Source of the DNA: Plantago ovata
Taxonomy: Eukaryota; Streptophyta; Magnoliopsida; Lamiales; Plantaginaceae
DNA length: 64,000 nucleotides
Assembly (NCBI GenBank): GCA_028274465.1
Contig: CM051457.1
Span: 46,160,362 to 46,224,361 of the forward strand
Reading direction: 5' to 3'
The notes beneath the pieces are model-generated. The model was not told the origin of the DNA, searched no databases, and worked only from the letters and a program-made list of their open reading frames with translations. The position numbers and the translations under genes are program-made. Every line of letters starts with the position of its first letter. Within the stretch, counting starts at the first letter, position 1. Below, piece by piece: positions 33,112 through 44,626 of this stretch.

Positions 33112-35961
33112 AGCAACACTTGTCACTTCCTCTTCCTCAGTTAATTTGTGGGGATCAGCCACCACAGGAACAAAAAGACCTTTGAGCATCACAGCTTGTT
33201 CAGCTGGAGAGACACTCTTAAATTTGGCCTTCATATTCTCTCTGATTTGAGCAATCAGATTGGAGCTCATTTGCTGAGAATATGTCATTTCTTCAGGAAG
33301 GATGGAGTGGACAAATGTTTCGAGCTTTAACAGTGAAGATCTCTTTTTCTCGTTTGAGAGATGAAGGTGAAGATCTGAGAAATCCATTCTTCTGTACCTT
33401 TGCCAGTTGCTGACAGACTTAGCAACTCTTGACAAAGTTGTCATTTTGAAGTTCAAGTAAAGTTCTTCAGAACTAACTTGCTGATCTTCAGTGATGAGTA
33501 CCACTTCAGTGGTCTCCTTTTGAGCCTGAAAAAGAATTTTATTTAGATCAGGATTGGTTTGGAGAATTGTTTTAGAGTTTATATCTGAAACATGATTTAC
33601 CTGCTGAGAGTCAGCAAGCTCATGTAGTACAATTTCCATTCCATGAGGAGCTGGAGTAGCATCCTCCATTTGTTCATCCTGAAATAAATTAAAATTAGAC
33701 ACAAATACTAAGTTGTCAAACTTAGTTTTTATACCAAAATTATTAACTACCTGCTGAGCAGGGAGTGTTGGTTCTGGTGCAGAGGCTTCAGCAACCATCT
33801 GACTTGCATCTTGAGAAGTCTGTAGAGAAAGAATAATTTTAGCAAAAGAACAATTTTCAGAATTTGAAGTTTTACTGATGGTTGAATTAACTACCTGCTG
33901 AGGAAGGACAGGTTGTGGCTCAGTCCTTTCAGCATTAACAGTTTCTTCAGCTTCTTGAACTGTTTCTTCAGCAGACTTCTGGTTTCGCTCTATCTGAGAA
34001 AGATGTGCGGTTTCAGCAATCTCCCTTGTCTCTGAAATGACAAGTTGAGCAGAAGCATCTTGACCTTTAAGCTCACTGCTTGTCATGAAGAGATCAATTG
34101 ACTTGTTGGATGATTCTTCAATCTCCAACTCCATTTGTTTGCTTAAATCTTCAAGAACAAGCTGGACTTTGTCAATTGATGTCTTGGGTGAACTTGGGCC
34201 AGTATTCTCAGCATCACGAGATGCGTCGTTGAATAATGCTTCTTGAGTTTCATCAACTTCAGGAACTGGAACCATTGCTATTTCAGCAACTGGTTCTTCA
34301 GCAAGCTGGGTTTCAGCAACTTGATGAGTTGCTTGTTCAACAACCATCTTTTCAGCAGCATCAGCGAGTGCCGCTCTTTGCAGATCATCAGCAATGTCAC
34401 TTGCTGGTTCCATAGTTGGATCATTTGGAATATCTACAACGTAGATATCTGGGACTTGGGCAGGAATTTCATTTCCACTGCCTTGTGGTCTATTCTCAGT
34501 AGAGTTATCAACATTAAGTTGATTGTTGAAGGCTTCCGCAAACACTTCAACATTGCTGACATATGCTTCAGTAATTATTTCAGCAACATCTACTGGAAAA
34601 TGCGTTTCAGCATTTGTCTGGGAATTGACTGAGGAGTCTTGGACATTAGGGACTGACTGAGAAGCCAGTGTCTTCTTTCTTTTGTTGCTTGTCCGTTTCC
34701 TCTTAGGTACGGGATATGCTGATGACGCTGCAGTCTGAGTGTCATCATCAGCTTTCCTCTTTTTCTTTTTAGATTTCTCCAGTTTCCCAGAGTCATCTAT
34801 TGTTGCCTTTTCAGCAACAGGTGTTGTACACGTACCTTGTTGATTTTCTACAGCAGTTTTATTTGTGTTACCACCATCCACAGCAGTTTCATCTCTAAGT
34901 TGCTGAGTGGTAACATCTGCAGCTGTTGTATACCTTTCTTGCTGGCTTGTGCTGACAACATTTGCAGTTGTTGTCTTCTTAGTTTTCTTTCCAGCAATCT
35001 TAGGTACATTCTGCTTGTAGAAAGATCTTCCCACATTGCACACAGATTTCTTGATTGGCAATGGGTTTCTTAGCTGAATCCTGAAATGTTCAAGGATATA
35101 GCATATCTTGATTCCATACATAACTGGAAAGGAAGGTGAGACCTTGTTGTCTTCTACCTTTACCTTGAACTTAGTGACACAATCAACAAGCCTGTTGAAA
35201 ATGTACTTAGCCCAGTTAAGTTCCGATTTATTTTCATAGATATGCATCAGCAATGGCCATCTTCTCAGGCCTACTTGGTCAATTCCTCCAACTTGGGAGT
35301 CAAGAACTTTTATCAGTAGCAGAGCTACTAGACCAAGTGAATGGCAGAGATGCTTTCTCTTAACGTGCTTTGTCCAAGTCACGGGAGCTATCTCGCCTTT
35401 CTTCATTTTTGCATTTCTGACGTCACTGTAGAAAGCTTCTATTTCTTCGTCAGTAGCAGTGACGTCATCTTCAGTTCCAGTGGTTGGAATCTGAAAGATT
35501 TCCGCTAAATCAGTCCATTTCAGGACGATTTGCGTGTTCTGAACATAAGTAAGGATCACTTTTTCAGTGATTCCATTACTGTCTGTAAGGGACTGGATTT
35601 CTGCATTGTTGTAGAATTCCATAGTATCAATCATACTCACTTGCTTAGTGCGAGCAGAGATAAAGTTCATGAGGCCTTGTTGCTTGATGAACTCAAGCGC
35701 CTCTTCATTTTGGTCATCAAGTTCTTGTTCATAAAAGTACCTAATGTACTTTTCTTTTGCAAACCCTCCCCATTGCATCAACATCTCACACTTTGCAGTG
35801 TCAAGATATGACAGAGGCATAGGTTTTACAGTGATTCGGTCGTTTTTCAACACAACTTTCGTTGTGTCTGGGGCCAGAGTAGTCACCGGAGTAGTGCGTG
35901 TTTCAGCACTATCAACCTTTGACGATTTTGAGGACTTAGATAACTGTCTCTTGGGAGCCAT
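33112..35961 (-). pseudogene. Element D ORF3, N-terminal part (split by C)
   Basis: About 948 open codons from ATG 35961 (MAPKRQLSKSSKSSK) to the element C insertion. Residues about 45-310 are a globular region with WTDLAEIFQIPTTG, WTKHVKRKHLCHSL and FPVMYGIKICYIL. Basic segments (KSKKKKRKADD, KRKRTSNKRKK) follow, then a long A/E/V/Q-rich region. Three in-frame GT...AG segments occur near 33523-33598, 33680-33752 and 33820-33895. The ORF stands where Sireviruses may carry an env-like gene, but no signal peptide or clear membrane anchor is visible. The C-terminal part is at 21906-24341, for a total near 1,750 codons. Confidence 0.7.
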
Positions 35962-36439
35962 TTCTTATATAGAGCAAGAAAGAGTGTACGAAAAGAGATA
36001 GTTTGCTTTTTGACCGGAGGTACAGTAGATTCATGCTAGAATTTGCAGAGAAAGGAAATGTGAGTTAAAGAATTTTGTCATTTCTCTAACTCCTTCTTTA
36101 TATAGTGTCTCTGGTGTGTGAGAAACTCAATCGATTTGAGCTCTCAACAAGGGTAAAACAGAGAAACACTGGAGTTAGTGGAGCCTTTGCATTGAATGCG
36201 TAGTGGCCCACTAACTAAAACCGTCAGAGCACTCTCTCTCTTTGTTTTGTTAGCCGTTAGATTAGTAACTCTTTTTAATCAATGGCCACGATTGAATTTC
36301 ATGTCATGATTATTGCGAGTTTATCTATGCCAGCTTAACGTCACAAATTGATTTTACCGAGTAATAAGGGATAGATTGCTTGCTGAAATAGACAAGAATC
36401 TTTTCAGCGAGTTTGAATTAACAATCTAGATACTTGCTG

Positions 36440-36829
36440 AAAGTTCCCCCTTACTTAGATATCTCATATTTTCTTTAAGTTTAAAAGATATTTCTGATTT
36501 CCCGTATCAGTAAATTCTTTTGTACTTGAGACATCCTTTGGTAAAATCTGAGAGATGAGCTTTGCTCTTTTTCTGAGTTCCCGTCTCAGAGAGTTCCTTT
36601 GATACTTGAATACCTGTTTCAGTATCTTTTGATTGTCTGAGTACCCGTCTCAGCAAGTGGTCAAGTTTCCTAACAAATACCCGTTTTGAGGAATTACTTG
36701 CTGAATGCCTGTTTCGGCAATCATGTAGTGACTTATCATTTCTTAGAAGAAATCAGTGACTTGGTCTTTCGGACAGGAATACTTTTGGCTTGTTGAATAC
36801 CTGTTTCAGCATTCTGCCGAGTGTATCCT
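36440..36829 (-). repeat. pol-ORF3 spacer with CCCGTCTCAG repeats (D)
   Basis: No ORF. Contains a PPT-like tract (36441-36453) and about seven degenerate copies of (C/T)CC(T/C)GT(C/T)TCAG(C/T)AA at about 36501, 36584, 36611, 36643, 36682, 36709 and 36802. Several end in TCAGCAA. The same array is kept in element E (47580-47960). Confidence 0.65.
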
Positions 36830-38931
36830 TTATTGAGGTAGTTCAATCAATCCAAGGTTATACCTTAGCATTGCGAACCTATTATCCGGTAGGGGCTTGG
36901 TAAAGATGTCATCAAGCTGATCTTTAGTTCCTACTTTCACAACCTCAATATCACCTTTTTCCACATGATCTCTAATGAAATGATGTCTAATATCAATGTG
37001 CTTGGTCCTAGAGTGAAACTTAGGATTTTGCGTAATTGCAATAGCACTTGTATTATCACAAAAGATTGGTGTTTTCTTTGCAGAAATACCATAATCTCTT
37101 AATTGTTGCTGAATCCATAGGATTTGAGTTGTGCAACAACCAGCTGCAATGTATTCAGATTCAGTAGATGAATTGGCGACACAAGTTTGCTTCTTGCTGA
37201 ACCATGATATTAATCTAGTACCCAAAAACTGACAAGTTCCAGAGGTACTTTTTCTATCAAGAGTTGATCCACCATGATCAGCATCAGAGTAGCCAACCAA
37301 TTCAAGTCCAGAATCTTTAGGATACCATAATCCAACATTGACTGTACCTTTAACATATTTCAGTATCTTGATTGCCTTTTTGTAGTGTGATTCTCTTGGA
37401 TCAGATTGGAATCTTGCACACACACAAACAGCATACTGAATGTCAGGTCTACTTGCTGTTAAATACAACAAGGAACCAATGAGCTTCCTATACTTGTGTT
37501 CTTCAACACTTTTGTCCTCTTTAGTATAGCCCAATTTGGTGCCAACACTCATAGGGATCTTTTCAGGTTTTTCATCCTCTTTGATCCTAAACTTTATGAG
37601 CATTTCTTTCGCATACTTTGCTTGATTTATGAATATTCCATCTTTGAGTTGCTTGACTTGCAATCCTAGGAAATAATTCAATTTTCCCATCATACTCATT
37701 TCAAACTTATTTGTCATGAGTTTGGCAAAATCATCACAAAGTTGCTTGTCCTTAGATCCAAAAATTATGTCATCCACATAAATTTGAACTAATATTATTT
37801 TACCATCATGGTTCATGGTAAATAATGTTTTGTCAACTTCACCTTTCTTGAAACCATTTTCCAGCAAGAACTTAGCCAAGGTATCATAACATGCTCTTGG
37901 TGCTTGCTTTAGACCATATACATCTTTCTGAAGCTTATATACCATCTTGGTTTCTGAGGGAAGTTCAAGGCAGGGGGTTGTTCTAGGTAGACTTCTTCAG
38001 CAAGTTCACCATTTAAGAATGCACTTTTAACATCCATTTGGTAAACAATGAAGTCATTGTGAGTAGCAAAGGCCAAGAAAAGCCTAATTGCATCCAATCT
38101 TGCAACTGGAGCGTAAGACTCATCATAGTCCAGTCCTTCAGTCTGACAGTAACCTTGAGAAACTAAGCGTGCTTTATTTCTTGTTACTTCACCAGACTCG
38201 CTCAGCTTGTTTCTGAACACCCACTTTGTACCAATAGCTTTCTTATCTTCAGCAAGTGGCACAAGTTTCCAGACTTTGTTCCTTTCAAATTGATCCAATT
38301 CTTCTTGCATTGCCTTTATCCATTCAGAATGCTTCAAAGCTTCTTCTATGGTTTTAGGTTCAATTTCTGAAACAAAGCAAGAGAATAAAGATTCTACTTC
38401 TACAACAGTTGCTTCTTCAGCAAGTCCTTGAGTAGCTTTGGATCTAGTCACTTGGCGTTTATTAATATCGCCAATCATATCCGTAGAGGGATGATCTCTA
38501 ATCCATTTATTAACAGGTTTCCTGTTTGTTGGATCAGGATATGTTTGCTCATCAGCATGTGACTCTTCAGTATGTACTTGTTTAGTACTACTGGGAATTT
38601 GTGTCTCTGCTGAGATTTGTTCGTCAGCAACTGCTTGTTCAGCATTGCTGGATTGAGGTAATTCATCAGCAGGCACTAGAGATTGCGTAATTTCAGCAAC
38701 TTCCGGAGCAACCGCATCTTTTGCTGGAAATTCTTTGTCGTGAACTATTTTTATCTTGTCATGACTTGGGGGAGGAGAGTCATTGTCAGAATCATCATTT
38801 AGTTCAATTGACTTGATTTGCCTAGCATCAGATTCAGTTCTTTGCTCGTGTATGATTAGCTTTTTCATACATTCTGATATTTCTTCTTCAGCAGGCACAC
38901 CTTGTGACTTTTCGTAGAATACAACATGCAC
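36830..38931 (-). pseudogene. Element D reverse transcriptase and RNase H
   Basis: Copia-type RT. The N-terminal part lies in the 38931-37909 frame (KWVFRNKLSESG, YAPVARLDAIR, YQMDVKSAFLNG). A one-base deletion near 37975 shifts to the 37945-36830 frame, which carries the catalytic YVDDIIFGS, the thumb and RNase H (DADHGG, STESEYIAA, SRTKHIDIRHHFIRD). It ends at 36830 with LGLIELPQ, a normal pol end. The Ser/Pro/Glu-rich linker between IN and RT is about 200 codons, long as in Sireviruses. RT is dead through the frameshift. Confidence 0.9.
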
Positions 38932-40195
38932 AGGTTCTTCAATCTTTTGTGCTTTTTGTTGTAAACTCTATAAGCTTTACTGTGCAAGGAGTAGCCAAGA
39001 AATATCGCTTCGTCTGCCTTTGGTTGAAATGTTCTAAGGTATTCTCTACCATTGTTAAGAACGAAACATTTGCAACCAAATACTCTTAGATGAGTGATGT
39101 TAGGAGGTCTTCCAACAAACAATTCATAAGGAGTTTTGTTGTATTCCTTAGTAATCAGACATCTATTTTGAGTATAGCAGGCGGTATTAATCGCTTCAAC
39201 CCAATAAGCCTCACTTATTTCAGTGTCAGCAAGCATTGTTCTTGCGGCTTCTTTCAGGGTACGATTCTTCCGTTCAGCAACACCATTTTGTTGTGGTGTT
39301 CTTACTGAGGATAACTGATGTTGAATACCTTTTAAGGTACAATATTCAGTTATGTACTGGTTTACAAACTCAGTACCATGGTCTGTCCTTATGACTTTTA
39401 CCTTGTCATTTTTCATGACTTCAAGCTTATTCAGCAAGTTAGGTATTTCAGTCTTGGTTTCAGATTTGTGCTTGATGAATACTACCCAAGTGAATCTTGA
39501 ATAGTCATCTACCACGACTAGACCATACTTCTTACCAGCATAGCTTGTTGAAGAAGATTCAAACAAGTCCATGTGCAAGAGTTGTAAAGGTTTTGTAGTT
39601 GACGGTACTGCCTTGTTCTTGAAAGAAGATTTGGTTTGCTTTCCTTGCTGACATGCATTGCAAACACCATCCTTCTTAAAAGTAACCCTAGGTAATCCAA
39701 CTACAAGTGCCTTTTTAGACAGCTTATTCAGCGAAGTTTAGATGACTTGTTCGTTTATGCCATAACCATGCTTTTTCAGCAAGGCAATCATGATCTGAGA
39801 CAAGGCATTTTTCAACGTTTGCTGAAGACCAATCAACGGTGTACAAGCCTCCTGATCTTCTTGCAATCATTATAACCTTTTTAGTCTCAAAATCTACAAG
39901 TTTACATTCATCACTTTTAATTTCGATGAAGTATCCTTTGTCAGCAAATTGACTCATGCTGAAAAGGTTAAACTTAAGATTTTTGACATAAAGAACTCCA
40001 GAAATGGTTATGCATCCTAACTTCACATCACCATAGCCTTTTGTAGATCCGGAGCCTCCACCAGCAAACCTTATTGTTGGACCTTTAGACCATCGTTTAT
40101 AGTTTATAAGGTTATTCTTGTTGCCCGTCATGTGCTTTCCACAACCACTATCAAAGTGTCAGATTGCATCGTTTGTCTCCGTGGCTGCAGTCTGC
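38865..40195 (-). pseudogene. Element D protease, pre-integrase, integrase
   Basis: From 40195: a protease with DSGCGKH, whose upstream tryptophan codon has become TGA; the pre-integrase LWHKRTSHLNF; a frameshift near 39720 and a zinc-type CNACQQGKQ. The integrase core follows: HMDLF near 39570, RTDHGTEF near 39370 and NGVAERKNRTLKE, giving a D,D,E triad. The C-terminal part includes FGCKCFVLN. It overlaps the start of the RT frame in another phase. Confidence 0.87.
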
Positions 40196-40239
40196 ACAAT
40201 CAAGAGCAAACAAGTTAATTATCCAATGATGGATGTCCA

Positions 40240-42634
40240 TTAACATGTTCAAGAATGCGTCCAGTGGAAACCCAAGTCTGAAGTTTTTCAACTTTGACTT
40301 GTTTTCTACTTGCTGAGGAACTAGGAGGTTTTGAGCTGAAAGACTTTTGACTCGTGCTGGTCAAATCCACTTTCTGATGTGGTGTCTTGCTCTGTTGACC
40401 TTTTTGCCGAACATACTTTTCAGTAAGTTCTTTTCTAGCAAGGTTCCTTCTAGTCCTAGCATTGGGAGTCTTTTCAGAACCTTAGGCTTGGTTTTCTTCA
40501 TCTCTTTGAAGTATCTTTGCTAACTTTGCTTATACTCGTGAAAGAGTTGACTTTGCTTGGTTTTGAAACCGAGTCCACTCTTTGGAGAATGCTGAGCTTT
40601 AGCTTCAGCAACCTTACTTGATTCAGGTTTGTCAGCAAAGGACTTCTGATTACTTTTAGTAATCTTGCCTTTAGTCTTAACAACTTGCTTTCCAGCAACT
40701 TGTTTGGCGGAATGCTTCACAGCATTCTTGTTCTTTCCAGTTTGCTTTTCAGCAACCTGTTTTCCTTTTAAAGTCTTGTTACTTTGAGTAGCAACAGCGG
40801 GCTTTATGGTCATAGGTACTTGATTGCATGTTTCAGCAACCTTAGTTTGACCAAACTGATAGATTACTGGAGGACTACTATCAGTAGCACGTACAAAGGA
40901 GATAGGTGATTTATCTTTTCTCAAGATTTCTACGTTATCACCTTCACACGTTGCTCCTAAACCTTCTTTCTGAGATGGATCTATCAAATAAGAGTTTAGT
41001 TCAGTCAGCGTATTACTTGCTTCCACGTAGGATTTGAAATTGACTTTCATCTTTTTCATTTCTTGGATTTCAGCAAGTAACTTTAGAATTGAGGACTGAT
41101 ACTCTTCCAATTCTAATGCCATTTGAGAATTTTTCTCTGCAGCCTCAGCAATCAACTTCTTAAGACGACTTATTTCAGCATCTTTTTCTTCTGTCTCTTC
41201 CTTCAGCAAAACGTACTTTTCAGTAGTCTGCTTGGTCAGAGTTTCAGCAAGTTGTAGTCTCTCTTGTTGTTTGCTGAGAGTATTCTCAAATCTTTCGATT
41301 TCTCCTTGAATCTTGTCAAGGTCAATCTCGTCTTCACTTTCTGAGTCTGAGTCAGAGGTAGAGTTGTTTACCTGACCGGCCATGAGGCAGAATTCATAGT
41401 TAGACACATCTGGATAAGCTTCCATAGCTATTCCACAAACTTCCTTGCCGATCTCCACGTCTAGAGTGGCTTCTTCATCGTCGGTGTCTGAACATTCATC
41501 CTCACTGTCTTCGGAGCTAGTATCAATGCACAATGCATCGATTTTTGCTTGAAGCTTCTTCTTTTCTTCAGCAATAAAAGCTCTTTTGAACTTCTTCTTC
41601 TTTTCAGCAGATTTGCCTTTCAGCAAAGGGCAATTAGCTTTGAAGTGTCCAGGCTTTTTGCAGTAAAAACATAGATCATTTCCAACTGCTGGCTCTTCTG
41701 ATGAAGTAGATTGCTGAGCTTGCTTGTTCAGCGAGCTAGTATCATTCTTGTACTTATGGTAGTTGTTACCAAGATGTTTTTTTAGCTTCTCTTTTGCTTT
41801 TCGCCTTTCAAGTTCCTTACTAATGAATTTCTTCATGTTTTTAACAACTAAAGCATTTTCATCAGCAGGCTCTTTATCATTCTTCTTTTCAGAAGATGAC
41901 GGCTTTGCAGCAAGAGCAATGTTTTGCGATTTTTCAGCAAACACATTTTCTCTTTGCTTTGTCTCATAATTGACAGTAGCAAGATGAGAGAACAACTCTG
42001 TTGGTGTAATGTCTGGCATTCCTTGATTATAATAGAAATTCTGAGTGTGGATCCATTCTTGATTCAAACTTCTGATGATAGTTTTCACTTTCTCAGAATC
42101 TGAATAAAGGTTTCCAACACCCAGCGCTGCCATTTCACTAACAAGAGTTGTGAATCTGAAGTCCAAGTCTTCCAGTGACTCGTTTGCACCTTGCTTAAAG
42201 TTTTGAAACTTTAGCTTAAGTACTTCAAGTTTGTTTTCCTTGGTCTTGTCAGATCCAGCACAAAGATCTTGAACCATTTTCCAAGCCTCCTTTGCAGTCT
42301 TAGCCCCCCACAGTTTGCACTGTATGGTATCCGGAGTTGATCTGATGATGATATTTCTTGTTTGGCCATCAAGACGGAATCTCTTAGCTTCGTCAGAAGT
42401 CCATTCCTCTCTTGGTTTTGGCACAACAGTATCTGATGGTTCGCCAAGGATGGTTTCCTTCCCAGCTTCAGTGGTCTTGTGAGGGAAACTCCTTTCAATC
42501 TTAGTGATCTTGATAGGTCCATCATTAATGACGGTTACCATCTCATCACTAATGGCCTCAAGATGTAGCATCATGTTGTTTCGCCATTTCTCGTAATTTT
42601 TCAGCTTCAGCAAGGGAGCATCTCCTAAAGACAT
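40240..42634 (-). pseudogene. Element D gag
   Basis: 704 open codons from ATG 42634 (MSLGDAPLLKLKNYEKW). Residues about 80-230 are the copia-type gag (UBN2) region. The zinc knuckle CFYCKKPGHFKANC is near residue 322. An acidic DEE-rich stretch, a coiled coil (residues about 435-530) and a Lys/Ser-rich tail follow. A TAG at 40520 interrupts the tail compared with element E, and a further frameshift follows. Confidence 0.87.
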
Positions 42635-42732
42635 CCTGTCAGCAAAGCACTACCAAACTGATCAAGTGAGAGTGATTTACGGAAAGTACTTAAGGGGATC
42701 TAGGTTCAGTGCAGAAGGCTAAAGAACCTCAT

Positions 42733-42744
42733 GCTCTGATACCA
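42733..42744 (-). other. Primer binding site of element D, initiator tRNA-Met
   Basis: TGGTATCAGAGC on the minus strand, 2 bp after the 5' LTR. It is complementary to the 3' end of plant initiator tRNA-Met, usual for copia. Confidence 0.92.
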
Positions 42745-42960
42745 CTTGTTGGTCCCTTTAAACAACAAGAAAAGACTAGAGGGGGGGGTGAATAGTCTTT
42801 TCAAACTTTCGTCGTTTAAAACTTTCTCAGCAAGTACTTATTACTTTTCAGTAATGAGTTTGCTGATACTTAACTTTCTCAGCAAGCGTAAGTTACTTTA
42901 CAGTAGCTTGGTTTGCTGATACTTAAAATCAGAGAGCAGAAGTCTTTGAAACAATAAGTA

Positions 42961-43921
42961 GGGAAATTTGTAAAAACTACCCCCACTGATGCACCTAATT
43001 ACGTTTCTTCCCCTGCTAGTTCAACAATTACATCTAGCCCCATTTTATCCAAAAATGTTGACCAACTTATAAATCTTCTCTCCCCAAACATGCCCTTACC
43101 AATATTTTTATTTTTTCATTTATCTTTTCCTTTGTTTTCTCAATATTTTCTTTTCCTTTTTCCTTTTTTTTTTTTTATTAATCATCTTCTTCTTCGATCT
43201 CTAAATTCCGGTACCGGAATTTTTCCGGTACCGGAGTTGTCCCCACACAGCTCCGTCGACCGGAGCTGTAAATAGCTCCCCGATCGGAGCTATTTGCAGC
43301 TCCGACGGAGCTGTTTACAGCTCCGATCGGAGCTAGCTTCGATTGGGGCTGAAACAGCCCCAATCGGAGCTGTAAATAGCTCCGGTCGTAGCGACCGGAG
43401 CTATTTAAAGCTCCGACCAGAGCTGCCAGCTTCGGAGAGAGCTATTTAAAGCTCCGGCCAGAGCTGCCAGCTCCGGTCGGAGGTCCGATCGCCTTCTTTT
43501 TCTTTTTTTTTGTTTTTTATTTAATTTTAAATTATTTTTTGGAATTCTTGTTATTATTTATTTATTTATTTTAATATTATGGGGTTGATATTGAGATATA
43601 AAATGTATAGGGACTTGTTTACAAAAATATTTTGGATGATGTTGAAATTTTTAAAAATTATGTAGGTTAATTTTTGTAAAATTAGAAATTTTGGAGTCAA
43701 ATGTGCAATAAAGAAAAGTTGATTGTGTTTGGGTGTTTCTGAAATCTGAATTTTAAATGAGGGCAAATTTGTCATTTCCAGGCCTTAATTCGCCGAAAGT
43801 CAAAGTCGTGGGGCTAGATGTAATTGTTTTTCACTAACGAGGGAAAATATGTGATTGATGAACTAGCAGGGGAAGATTCGTAATTGATGAAACTAACAGG
43901 GGTTCTGTATGAAAATTACTC
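42961..43921. mobile_element. MULE-like non-autonomous element in D LTR
   Basis: Flanked by exact 9-bp repeats CAATAAGTA (42952-42960 and 43922-43930). The empty site is seen in the 3' LTR. Ends are imperfect inverted repeats of more than 70 bp: GGGAAATTTGT... and, reversed, GGAGTAATTTTC..., sharing CTTCCCCTGCTAGTTCA. No transposase. The core is palindromic. Confidence 0.78.
43200..43490. repeat. Palindromic core of the second MULE-like element
   Basis: Alternating AGCTCCGATCGGAGCT-type units with TAAATAGCTCC spacers and a CCGGTACCGG pair at the left. It is comparable in design, but not in word, to the core at 8865-9090. Confidence 0.7.
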
Positions 43922-44616
43922 CAATAAGTACTTTTTCAGCAAGTAAAGGTTTCAGCAAGTGAGGTGAGTGACTGTGTACAGACAGATATAATTTGCTGAA
44001 AGCTAAATACAGTAAGTAAATCACACAAACACTTTTATAGTGGTATCTGAGAGTGGCGTAATCTCTCAACTAATCCACTTCGTCCTTTCTAGGACTGAAT
44101 CCACTAAGATATGATTGAGGTTCCTTACAATCTCCTATCTAAAGCGATTCAACAGAAACCAAAGCACACTTGCTTTGTCTCCAACCTAAACTAGAGAACT
44201 CAACCTTGTTCTCCACCAAACTTGGTACTTTTAATCAGCAAAACTATGCTCGATTAAGTTCCCCCTGAATATCACGCCTGAAAGGGTGTATTTTCAGTTA
44301 GAGAGTTTTGGGGTGAGATGACTTAATTATAACTTATTCAGTTACAACAAGTAATCTAAGAAACACAACTTGGAATACTTTGCAGTAAACAAGTCTTATT
44401 GTTTCTGGTGTCAAGACTCGTTCTTGTTCGAAAGAAATAACACTTAACTAATTTCTTAGCCGAGTTTGTTCTACTTCTTCACAAGTAGCTTTTTCAAGCT
44501 TTAAGTCTTGAAACGGATCAATGGCAGTAAGAGTGTTTGAAGGTTTGTGAGTTTTTAAGCACAAGTGAGAGTTTGATCACGTTGTTGACACACTTCAACT
44601 CTTTGCCGGATGACCT

Positions 44617-44626
44617 CTATTTATAG
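44617..44626 (-). promoter_or_regulatory. TATA box of element D 5' LTR
   Basis: CTATAAATAG on the minus strand, a canonical plant TATA box, inside the LTR. The same box is present in the 3' LTR (about 20893) and in element E's LTR (about 57945). Confidence 0.65.

Noticed and set aside
36040-36440. Separate gene between pol and ORF3 of element D
   Set aside because: No open frame. It is the ORF3 leader and spacer, homologous to the spacer in E.
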